From UBA11524 sp964547515 (GTDB taxonomy: Bacteria > Bacillota > Clostridia > Christensenellales > Aristaeellaceae): a DNA stretch of 15,372 bases. Location: the NCBI GenBank assembly GCA_964547515.1, contig CAZJOA010000062.1:1-15372 (forward strand), in the 5' to 3' direction. The translations under genes and the position numbers were made by a program. Below, one piece after another: positions 8,577 through 14,654 of this stretch. The notes beneath the pieces were generated by a model. The model was not told the origin of the DNA, did not search any database, and saw only the letters and a program-made list of their open reading frames with translations. Each line of letters starts with the position of its first letter. Position 1 is the first letter of the stretch.

Positions 8577-8605
8577 ATTAAATCATATGTGGGGGGCTGT
8601 GTCAA
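8577..8605 (-). promoter_or_regulatory. Sigma-A-type promoter of the regulator-potABCD operon
   Basis: On the minus strand TTGACA (8600-8605) is followed by a 17-bp spacer and TTTAAT (8577-8582). This is one mismatch from consensus. The predicted start is near 8570, giving a leader of about 70 nt. A second short inverted repeat, ATGAT/ATCAT (8572-8586), spans the -10 box and may be a further site or chance. Confidence 0.78.
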
Positions 8606-8638
8606 TAGCTTTTGAGAATTTTCTGGCGAAATGGGACG

Positions 8639-8672
8639 AAAAAAGTGCGCCGTCCCGGTGTGGGGCGGCGCA
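8639..8672 (-). terminator. Rho-independent terminator after jag
   Basis: On the minus strand TGCGCCG (8666-8672) pairs with CGGCGCA (8646-8652), with a further CCC/GGG inside after one mismatch. Six T follow. It lies 11 nt after the jag stop and separates the jag transcript from the pot operon promoter. Confidence 0.85.
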
Positions 8673-8683
8673 GCGCGGCATAT

Positions 8684-9926
8684 TTACTTGCGCAGGGTGA
8701 TGACGACGTGGCGGTTCGGCTCTTCGCCCTCGGAATGGGTGTCCACCGCCTCATTGGCCTGGAGGGCACTGTGGATGATGCGGCGCTCGTAGGGGTTCAT
8801 GGGCTCCAGGCTGACCTTGCGGCCGGTCTTGACGGCGCGGTTCGCCATGCGGTTGGCCAGGCGGATGAGGGTGTCCTCCCGCTTGGCGCGGTAGTTCTCC
8901 GTGTCGATGGTCACGCGGGTGTAGCTCTCCTGACCGTGGTTGACGCGCAGGCTGGTCAGGTACTGGATGGCATCCAGCGTCTCGCCGCGGCGGCCGATGA
9001 GGATGCCCAGGGTGTCGCCGGTCATCTGCACGAAGACATTGCCCTCGGTGTCCGTACCCACGGCGATCTCGACGTTCACGCCCATGAGGGTGGTCAGCTC
9101 AGCCAGGAAGGCCTTGGCCTTGCCGGCGGGGGACTCCGCGTCCACCTGATCGTCGGGGATCATGGTGATGACGGGCTTCTCGATGGGCTTGATCTCCTTG
9201 GGGGGCAGGGGCTTGCGCTCCTCGGCGGACGCGCTTTCCGCCGCTTCGGCGGGCTTCTTCTCGCCGCGATGGCGATTCCGGCTGCGATTGCGGCTGCGGG
9301 GCTTCTTCACGTCGGCGGACTCGGCGTTCTCCGTGGCATCGACAGTCTCGATGGCCTCGATGGCTTCATTCGCCTCGACGGCCTCCACGGGCGTGTTCAC
9401 CACGGCGGCCTCCACGGGCGCAGCGGTCTCTTCGACGGGCTTCACCGGCTTGGGCGCGGGCTTGGCCTTGCGCTGCACGGGCGCGGGACGGTTCTCCGGC
9501 TTGGGCTGCTCGGCCTTCTTCTCGGCGGGCTTGNNNNNNNNNNNNNNNNNNNNNNNNNNNNNNNNNNNNNNNNNNNNNNNNNNNNNNNNNNNNNNNNNNN
9601 NNNNNNNNNNNNNNNNNNNNNNNNNNNNNNNNNGGCTTGGGCTGCTCGGCCTTCTTCTCGGCGGGCTTGCGCTCCACAGGCTGACGCTCCTGACGGGGCG
9701 CGGGCTTCTTTTCTTCCTTCTTGAACAGGTCGGCCAGGGGATCGTCCTCCACGGCCTTCATGGTCAGGCGAACCTTGTAGGGACGAGAGCCGAACAGGCC
9801 GAACAGCCCCTTGCTGCCCTCCTCCAGGACGGTGATGTCCACATCGCTGATGGTCGCACCCAGGGCAGTCAGGCCATTCTCCAGCGCATCCTCGTAGGTT
9901 TTGCCGGTCGCTTCGTAATTCTTCAT
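8684..9926 (-). CDS. jag: Jag/KhpB-type RNA-binding protein, interrupted by an assembly gap
   Basis: A SpoIIIJ-associated protein, a membrane-near RNA-binding factor linked to cell elongation and division and encoded beside yidC. The N-terminal Jag_N domain (about 1-55) ends in GSKGLFGLFGSRPYKVRL. A charged Lys/Glu/Pro/Ala linker follows. The C-terminal half has the KH domain with its GxxG loop (LGILIGRRGETLDAIQ) and then an R3H domain (ERRIIHSAL, with Arg-x3-His). The 100-N gap at 9534-9633 falls in the linker. The two sides are in frame only if the true gap is a multiple of 3: the known bases add up to exactly 381 codons. The apparent frame change is therefore an artefact of the arbitrary gap size. 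The start at 9926 has GGGAG upstream and lies 32 nt after yidC. Confidence 0.92.
9498..9669 (-). repeat. 36-bp coding repeat flanking the sequence gap in the jag linker
   Basis: Two identical 36-bp copies (9498-9533 and 9634-9669) lie directly against each side of the N run. Both encode KPAEKKAEQPKP in the same jag frame. An unknown number of further copies, or just one shared copy, may lie in the gap. Confidence 0.9.
9534..9633. other. Assembly gap (100 N)
   Basis: Exactly 100 undetermined bases, a conventional placeholder for a gap of unknown size. It carries no sequence information. Confidence 0.99.
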
Positions 9927-9958
9927 CGTTATTATCTCCCTTGAACTCTCCGAAACAG

Positions 9959-11002
9959 TTACTTCAGGTTGCCATTGGACAGGACGGGCTTCTCCGCAGC
10001 CTTCTTGTCCGCACGATCCAGCTTCCAGTTGATGAGCTGGGTGGTGATGAGGCTGAACAGGTTGCTGACGACCCAGTACAGCGCGAAGGCGGCGTTGGAG
10101 CTGGAGCAGATCCACAGCGAGAAGATGGGGAAGAACCACTTCATGAAGCCGTTGGTGGCCTGCTGCTGCTGGGCCTTCTCGTCGTTGGCGGCGGGGGCGG
10201 GCTGGGGATTGTTGACATTCTGGAGCTTGGTCATGACGAACTGGCTGACGGCGGACAGGATCGGCAGGATGAAGAAGCCGTTGTAGCCGTTGACGACGGC
10301 CAGCTCGGTGATGAGCAGGTTGATGCGCAGGTAGGGGACGACGGCGGTCTGCTCGGTATAGGCGGGCAGAGCGGTCAGGGTGTTGCCGATGGCGGCGATG
10401 GTCTCCTTGAGGACACCGCCGTCACTCAGGAAGGACGCGGCGCTCAGGTCGGGGATGTTGATGGCAGCGGCCAGGGCAGCGATGTCCTCCGTGGACAGGC
10501 TGTTGAAGATGGCGAGCCACTGCTTCTGCTCGACGGTTTGCAGGCTTTGCAGATTCGGCCAGGCGGCGGAGAAGGGGCTGTCGGGCATCCAGAGGTTCTT
10601 GATCCACAGGAAGGGCTCCATCACGGGTTCGCCGTGGATGAGGATGTCGAAGGTCTGCTGCACCAGCTGCTCGTTGGCCATGTAGCGCATCGCGGCGAAC
10701 ATGGCGAAGAGGATGGGCATGGTGATGAGCATCGGCCAGCAGCCGGACATGGGGCTGGCGCCTTCCTTCTTGTAGAGCTCCTGGAGCTTGCGGTTGAGCT
10801 TCTCCTGGTCATGGCCGTACTTCTTCTGGAGCTCGGCCTGTTTGGGGGCCAGGGAGGACATCTTGCGCATACCCTTGCGGGACTTGTAGTCCAGCGGCAG
10901 CAGACACAGCTTAATCAGCAGCGTGAACGCCACCAGCGACCAGCCGTAGCTCGGGATGAGCATGTGGATGCCGTCCAGGATGGATTTGAGGAAGTCATTC
11001 AT
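9959..11002 (-). CDS. yidC: Membrane protein insertase YidC/Oxa1 family (SpoIIIJ-like)
   Basis: Inserts and folds membrane proteins, alone or with the Sec translocon. From the chosen start the protein has 347 residues. A first core membrane segment WSLVAFTLLIKLCLLPL carries Lys31 where family members usually have the conserved groove Arg. A cytoplasmic charged hairpin follows (KSRKGMRKMSSLAPKQAELQKKYGHDQEKLNRKLQELYKKEGA in part), then the CWPMLITMPILFAMFAAMRY segment and two C-terminal hydrophobic segments. A region of more than 100 residues between them is longer than in Bacillus homologues. An earlier in-frame ATG at 11041 lies inside yidD. The start at 11002 is preferred because AGGAGG lies 10 nt before it, overlapping the yidD stop. 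Confidence 0.93.
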   Translation of the reverse strand: MNDFLKSILDGIHMLIPSYGWSLVAFTLLIKLCLLPLDYKSRKGMRKMSSLAPKQAELQKKYGHDQEKLNRKLQELYKKEGASPMSGCWPMLITMPILFAMFAAMRYMANEQLVQQTFDILIHGEPVMEPFLWIKNLWMPDSPFSAAWPNLQSLQTVEQKQWLAIFNSLSTEDIAALAAAINIPDLSAASFLSDGGVLKETIAAIGNTLTALPAYTEQTAVVPYLRINLLITELAVVNGYNGFFILPILSAVSQFVMTKLQNVNNPQPAPAANDEKAQQQQATNGFMKWFFPIFSLWICSSSNAAFALYWVVSNLFSLITTQLINWKLDRADKKAAEKPVLSNGNLK

Positions 11003-11016
11003 CTGGGGGGTGCCTC

Positions 11017-11289
11017 CTATTCTTTTTTCATGGTGATGCACGGGTCATCGGGCACGGGGTCGTATCCGCCCTTGCTCCAGGGGTGGCAGCGCATCAGCCG
11101 CCAGACCGCCAATCGTCCGCCCCTGACAGCCCCGTAGCGCTCGATGGCGATCTGCGCATACTGGGAGCAGGTGGGCACGAAGCTGCAGCATGGTCCGCCC
11201 TTGGAGGGGCTGATGCTGCGGCGGTAGAAGTCGATGGACTTCAGCATGGCGCTGGAGAGAAAAGACCGATTCATGGCGCGATACCCCAT
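11017..11289 (-). CDS. yidD: Membrane protein insertion efficiency factor YidD
   Basis: A small protein of 90 residues that helps YidC-dependent insertion. It shows the family signature YRRSISPSKGGPCCSFVPTCSQYA followed by RCHPWSKGGYDPVP (quoted in part: FVPTCSQYA, RCHPW, GGYDPVP). Its ATG overlaps the rnpA TGA by 1 nt (TGATG) and has no clear ribosome binding site, so translation is probably coupled to rnpA. The in-frame Met6 (11274) is an alternative start that fits the typical N-terminus better. Confidence 0.93.
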   Translation of the reverse strand: MGYRAMNRSFLSSAMLKSIDFYRRSISPSKGGPCCSFVPTCSQYAQIAIERYGAVRGGRLAVWRLMRCHPWSKGGYDPVPDDPCITMKKE

Positions 11290-11660
11290 CAGTGCCGGGG
11301 CTGCACAGGGGCGTTCTGCTCCTGATGCAGGGCGGGGGAGAGCACGTTCTGCTTTTTGAGCAGATAGCGCACATCACGCTGAAGCGACTGAAAGGTGGCC
11401 TCCGCGGCTGAAGGTCTGGCGACGATGACGTACAGGCCGTTTTTCACGCCCCCCAGATAGGGCCGGAAGCATTCACGCAGGCGACGCTTGACCCTGTTGC
11501 GGGTCACGGCGTTGCCCACCTTTTTGCTGACGGAAAAACCGACCTTCATGCCCTTGCCCTTGGCAAAGAGCATGACCAGATCCCGACAAGCGACGCTCTT
11601 TCCGCGATGATACACATACTGGAACGCCTTGTTTTTTTGCAGCCGATACTGTCTTTCCAT
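11289..11660 (-). CDS. rnpA: Ribonuclease P protein component
   Basis: The protein subunit of RNase P, which removes tRNA 5' leaders together with the RnpB RNA. The protein has 123 residues. It shows the typical N-terminus (YRLQKNKAFQYVYHRGKS) and the RNR signature AVTRNRVKRRLRE (Arg54-Asn55-Arg56). The C-terminal tail after the QRDVRYLLKK segment is about 20 residues and low in complexity. AGGGAG lies 6 nt before the ATG. The gene follows rpmH after a 137-nt gap with a terminator hairpin and is coupled to yidD. Confidence 0.95.
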   Translation of the reverse strand: MERQYRLQKNKAFQYVYHRGKSVACRDLVMLFAKGKGMKVGFSVSKKVGNAVTRNRVKRRLRECFRPYLGGVKNGLYVIVARPSAAEATFQSLQRDVRYLLKKQNVLSPALHQEQNAPVQPRH

Positions 11661-11690
11661 GGTTGACTCCCTTTATGCAGCGAGAGGGGA

Positions 11691-11764
11691 TATGCCGGTG
11701 CAGGATGACGGCATACACAAGGAAAAGCCCGCCCGATACATGCACATAGCACACGGGCGGGCTT
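11691..11764 (-). terminator. Terminator/attenuator between rpmH and rnpA, with a second hairpin
   Basis: A perfect 11-bp stem (11725-11735 with 11754-11764, AAGCCCGCCCG/CGGGCGGGCTT) is followed on the minus strand by TTTTCC. Downstream, just before the rnpA ribosome binding site, a second 7-bp hairpin (TATGCCG 11691-11697 with CGGCATA 11709-11715) is present. The first probably stops most rpmH transcripts and limits read-through to rnpA. No convincing promoter for rnpA is seen between them. Confidence 0.78.
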
Positions 11765-11797
11765 CATCCACAGAGCAGAAATGGGGGATGACCGCGA

Positions 11798-11932
11798 TCA
11801 GACGGTCAGCTCCTTGCGGCCACGACGGCGACGGGCGGACAGCACGCGACGGCCGTTCTTGGTGGACATACGGGCACGGAAGCCGTGCACCTTGCTGCGC
11901 TGACGCTTCTTGGGCTGGTAGGTATGGAACAT
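11798..11932 (-). CDS. rpmH: 50S ribosomal protein L34
   Basis: A complete 44-residue ORF, MFHTYQPKKRQRSKVHGF at its start and KNGRRVLSARRRRGRK near its end, matches L34 of the large ribosomal subunit at full family length. Position 3 is His where Met or Arg is more usual. AGGAG lies 9 nt before the ATG. It heads the classic rpmH-rnpA-yidD-yidC-jag order. It is too short to appear in scans limited to longer ORFs. Confidence 0.97.
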   Translation of the reverse strand: MFHTYQPKKRQRSKVHGFRARMSTKNGRRVLSARRRRGRKELTV

Positions 11933-12002
11933 GTGACAACACTCCTCACGTTTTGTATATCAGGGCATAGAAACCCTGCATTGCTAACTTCACAGCCGTT
12001 AC

Positions 12003-12031
12003 AGTATACCTGTTTTTCGGCGTATTGTCAA
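12003..12031 (-). promoter_or_regulatory. Sigma-A-type promoter of rpmH
   Basis: On the minus strand TTGACA (12026-12031), a 17-bp spacer and TATACT (12003-12008) give a near-consensus promoter. The predicted start is near 11996, with a leader of about 64 nt. The leader holds a small CAGGG/CCCTG hairpin (11961-11978) upstream of the L34 ribosome binding site. Confidence 0.87.
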
Positions 12032-12091
12032 GGGGGCGGGGCAGACAAATTTACATTTTCTCAGTCAGCTGAATTCGCGTGGGGCGCTTCG

Positions 12092-13378
12092 TCACAGGAT
12101 GTAGCTGGTGATGCAGTCATACCAGTGGACGTATTTCTTGCCGTTGACGGTGAGTGTCTCGGCATCGGGCAGCATCTCCGACCAGGTGCGGCCGTAGTGT
12201 GCCTGATGCCAGTCATCCGCATTGAAGCGCCGCCAGAGCACCGTCCGCCCGTTGCGATCGATGAACTGCTCGGACACCATGCCGCCCATGTACTTTTCGT
12301 GCATCACCACGCAGAGGGTGTCGTAGCTTTTCCCGCCAATCCCGACGGTGTAGCGTCCCACCACGTCCATGGCCTCGGTCAGGCCCTCACGGACGGTCAG
12401 CACATCGCCTTCTCGCGTGATGATGCCCTTGGCGTGCAGGTCGGTCTCGTTGCCGCAGTTGTCCTCGCCGAAGCCCCAGTTCTGCAGGAATTCATCCCCG
12501 TCCAGGTAGGTGAAGGTCTGCTTGACGCCGCCCTGGGTGTGCGTTTCGGCGAGGATGCGGCAGTGGTCGTCCGTCAGCTGGGCGATGAAGGAGCGCTGGA
12601 CGTACTCCTCGTCATCGCCGGTCTGGTTGCAGGGCATGGGGTCGCTGGTCTCCACCTGGATCTCCACGCCCTCCAGACCGTGGATGCAGGCGCGCCCCGT
12701 CACGGTGAGGTGATCCTCCTCGGTGCGCGTGCGCTCCGGGAAGTCATACATCGCCCAGGAGAGCTTTTCGCCCACGCGCGGGACGATGAACCAGCCCATC
12801 AGCTCCTCCCATTTGCAGGCGAAGGGCGGCATGTCGGAGGGCTGGATGGTGTAATCGGGCAGACGAAGGGGCATGATCGTTTTCATTGGCTGTTCTCCTT
12901 TCGGTCGGGCGGGGAAGGCATCGCGGAAGTGCTCGCGGGCGGTGTGCAGGCGGCTCTTGACCGTGCCCAGCGGAAGCCCCAGACGACGGGCGATCTCCTG
13001 CTGGGGCAGCTCCTGCCAATAGTACAGCCGGAGCATCTGCTGATCCTGCGGACGCAGCCGCGCCAGGGTGTCCTGCACCAGGCTGTCGCGCGTCAGCCCG
13101 AAGCGTGGCGGAATGACCGCGATGGGCATCTCGTCCGTCAGCGTGATCTCGTTGCGCTGATACTTTCGCCGCAGCCAGTCGGTGCATTTGTTGCGCGCGA
13201 TGCCGATCATCCATGCGCGGGCGCTGGTCTTGTCGCGCAGCGCGGGATAACCGCTGACGGCCGCGCAGAAGACCTCCTGCATGACGTCCTCCGCGTCCGC
13301 CGGATGGGCGATGCGGAAGCGGATGAAGCGCTCCACCGCGCCGCGGCATTCGGCGTACACCTGCTCGAAGGCCTCCAT
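12092..13378 (-). CDS. ECF sigma factor fused to an unrecognised C-terminal domain
   Basis: A 428-residue protein. Residues 1-160 are a complete ECF-type sigma-70 factor. Region 2 (about 5-72) has AEDVMQEVFCAAV and ARAWMIGIARNKCTDWLRR. Region 4 (about 104-153) has LRPQDQQMLRLYYWQELPQQ and the helix-turn-helix IARRLGLPLGTVKSRLHTAR. Residues 165-428 match nothing I can name. They are soluble, rich in aromatic and acidic residues, have no membrane segment, and end in WYDCITSYIL. No anti-sigma gene follows, so the C-terminal part may take over control or sensing (inference). The start at 13378 is chosen because AAGGAGG lies 6 nt before it, whereas the in-frame ATG at 13384 touches that site directly. 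A strong internal ribosome binding site lies at the domain border. The 110-bp region after the stop shows no clear terminator. Confidence 0.87.
   Translation of the reverse strand: MEAFEQVYAECRGAVERFIRFRIAHPADAEDVMQEVFCAAVSGYPALRDKTSARAWMIGIARNKCTDWLRRKYQRNEITLTDEMPIAVIPPRFGLTRDSLVQDTLARLRPQDQQMLRLYYWQELPQQEIARRLGLPLGTVKSRLHTAREHFRDAFPARPKGEQPMKTIMPLRLPDYTIQPSDMPPFACKWEELMGWFIVPRVGEKLSWAMYDFPERTRTEEDHLTVTGRACIHGLEGVEIQVETSDPMPCNQTGDDEEYVQRSFIAQLTDDHCRILAETHTQGGVKQTFTYLDGDEFLQNWGFGEDNCGNETDLHAKGIITREGDVLTVREGLTEAMDVVGRYTVGIGGKSYDTLCVVMHEKYMGGMVSEQFIDRNGRTVLWRRFNADDWHQAHYGRTWSEMLPDAETLTVNGKKYVHWYDCITSYIL
12884..12901 (-). promoter_or_regulatory. Internal ribosome binding site and in-frame ATG at the sigma/C-terminal junction
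   Basis: On the minus strand AAAGGAG (12895-12901) lies 8 nt before an in-frame ATG (12884-12886, Met165). Translation from here would give a 264-residue protein made only of the C-terminal domain. It may be a working second start or a relic of two coupled genes that lost the stop between them. Confidence 0.6.
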
Positions 13379-13429
13379 GGGCATCCTCCTTCCCCGAAGA
13401 AATCATGGCTGAAATGCATTTCACCGATA

Positions 13430-13457
13430 CAGTCGCAAAATGCGGACGAAAGGTTCA
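13430..13457 (-). promoter_or_regulatory. Possible ECF-type promoter of the fused sigma gene
   Basis: On the minus strand TGAACC (13452-13457) is followed by 16 bp and CGACTG (13430-13435). This loosely resembles ECF -35 (TGAAC) and -10 (CGTC-like) elements. A 10-bp direct repeat GCGGACGAAA (13442-13451 and 13459-13468) overlaps the -35 region. The -10 match is weak. Confidence 0.35.
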
Positions 13458-13488
13458 CGCGGACGAAAACTTTTTTTGCGGAAAAGGC

Positions 13489-13518
13489 AAAAAACCGCCC
13501 CTGCACAGGCAAGGACGG
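13489..13518 (-). terminator. Rho-independent terminator of the sigma/anti-sigma operon
   Basis: On the minus strand CCGTCCTTGC (13509-13518) pairs over 10 bp (two G-U) with GCAGGGGCGG (13495-13504) around a CTGT tetraloop and is followed by six T. It lies 176 bp after the anti-sigma stop. Without the 163-bp palindromic element it would lie only 14 bp after that stop. Confidence 0.85.
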
Positions 13519-13532
13519 CAGAATTGGTATTC

Positions 13533-13695
13533 ATACTAATTTTCATCTAAACCATATCATTCGCACAGTGTCTTTTCCGCCCTGGCTTTGCTTCGTTCCG
13601 CTCGCGCGTACATCCAGTACGCCTCGCTGCACTCAGCTTTGCCAGAACAAAAAATCCACTATGCTCGGTGCTATGTTTTAGACGTAAATTAGTAT
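13533..13695. mobile_element. 163-bp MITE-like palindromic element
   Basis: The ends are 25-bp inverted repeats (13533-13557 and 13671-13695) that match at 21 of 25 positions, with the outer 10 bp perfect (ATACTAATTT/AAATTAGTAT). Pairing continues inward, for example GCACAGTG against GCATAGTG. It closes in a hairpin with arms CTGGC/GCCAG (13582-13586, 13641-13645) and apex GCGTAC-ATCCA-GTACGC (13606-13622). No ORF of note is inside. The right end coincides with the stop codon of the anti-sigma-like gene. No clear target-site duplication is seen beyond a possible TA within the end repeats. A structured RNA is the main alternative. Confidence 0.68.
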
Positions 13696-14654
13696 CAGTT
13701 GCAATGCGCCTCGAACTGCTCAAAGAACTCCGGGCAGCTCCACACGCCGCAGGCCGCCAGAGAGTCCCCCTTGACCGCCATCTGCAAGACCAGGCCGTTG
13801 TCCAGCTCGATCAGCAGCGCCTGACGGGAAGAGATGCTCCCGCGGGATTCGAAGGACGCATTGTCCGTCAGCGTCGCGAAGAGCACCGCGCAGGTGTCGG
13901 GGTCGGTGACCGTGCCCACGCCGCTGAGCTCCATGGCGATGACCCGCCCGGCGATGTCCAGCGTGCTGGACAGCTTCTCCTTGCCGCGCAGGGCGTTGCC
14001 GTTGAAGCTGACGCGCTGGAACAGGCGCATGTGTCCGTTGACCTCGGCGGCCACCAGGGTATCGGCGGACACACCGCTGATGCCGTACACCGCCGCACCG
14101 GAAGCCGCCGCGTTGGACAGCGTCACATCCGTGCCGGAGAGGGATGGCTCGGTGGTGAACTCATCGATGGAGGCCACCTGAGCGCCCAAGAGGCGATCGC
14201 TGACCTGATTGGGGCTGGTCAGCATGCGGTAGTACTTGCCGTTCAGGCCGATCAGGGGGAAGGCACCGTCGGAGACATCCGACCAGATGCTGCGATAGCC
14301 GGGAGCGGAAGCGCTCTGGGTGATGAAGAGCGAGCCCTTGCTCAGGTCGCCGGAGAGCTTGCCGGTGGGGGCACTGGTGGGGCCCAGGGCGTTGGTCGTG
14401 ATGAGCTGGGGGGGCTGCTTCTCCATGGGGATGAAGGTCAGCGCGAGCACCAGCACCAATGCGGCGCAGGTGACGGCGGGCAGCCAGCGCATCAGGACGA
14501 CGGGGGAGCGATGCCGCTTCTCATGGGCGGCACGGTCGATCTTTGCTTTGAGGAACGGTGTGGCATTCAGTCCGCCCAAGGCTGAATCGGCCTGACGGGG
14601 CAGGTCACGCAGCAGCTGATCCATGTCGGGACGCCGGGTGTCTGTCTGCTTCAT
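13695..14654 (-). CDS. Membrane-anchored anti-sigma-factor-like protein
   Basis: A 319-residue single-pass membrane protein. A cytoplasmic N-terminal part (1-51: DQLLRDLPRQADSALGGLNA, then LKAKIDRAAHEKRHR) precedes one membrane segment (about 52-76, VLMRWLPAVTCAALVLVLAL) and an outside domain of about 240 residues that I do not recognise. The topology and the 4-nt ATGA overlap with the upstream ECF sigma gene suggest it binds and restrains that sigma factor at the membrane until an outside signal is sensed. The anti-sigma role is inferred from position and topology, since no zinc-binding anti-sigma motif is seen. The C-terminus has Cys residues (AACGVWSCPEFFEQFEAHCN). The stop codon lies in the terminal repeat of the palindromic element, so the original end may have been altered. 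Confidence 0.8.
   Translation of the reverse strand: MKQTDTRRPDMDQLLRDLPRQADSALGGLNATPFLKAKIDRAAHEKRHRSPVVLMRWLPAVTCAALVLVLALTFIPMEKQPPQLITTNALGPTSAPTGKLSGDLSKGSLFITQSASAPGYRSIWSDVSDGAFPLIGLNGKYYRMLTSPNQVSDRLLGAQVASIDEFTTEPSLSGTDVTLSNAAASGAAVYGISGVSADTLVAAEVNGHMRLFQRVSFNGNALRGKEKLSSTLDIAGRVIAMELSGVGTVTDPDTCAVLFATLTDNASFESRGSISSRQALLIELDNGLVLQMAVKGDSLAACGVWSCPEFFEQFEAHCN

Noticed and set aside
8684..9926. Frameshifted jag pseudogene
   Set aside because: The frame change comes only from the 100-N placeholder. The known parts sum to whole codons, and the same repeat is in the same frame on both sides.
11002..11041. yidC start at 11041 within yidD
   Set aside because: It adds 13 residues that do not fit the family, and an AGGAGG ribosome binding site points to the ATG at 11002.
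11762..11772. Possible DnaA box (TCATCCACA) near rpmH as a sign of the replication origin
   Set aside because: It is a single near-match with no cluster and no AT-rich unwinding region. It is not enough to call an origin.
11885..13681. A 598-codon plus-strand open frame opposite rpmH and the ECF sigma gene
   Set aside because: It is a shadow frame: it runs antisense through rpmH, its promoter, the sigma gene and the palindromic element, and has no recognisable domain.
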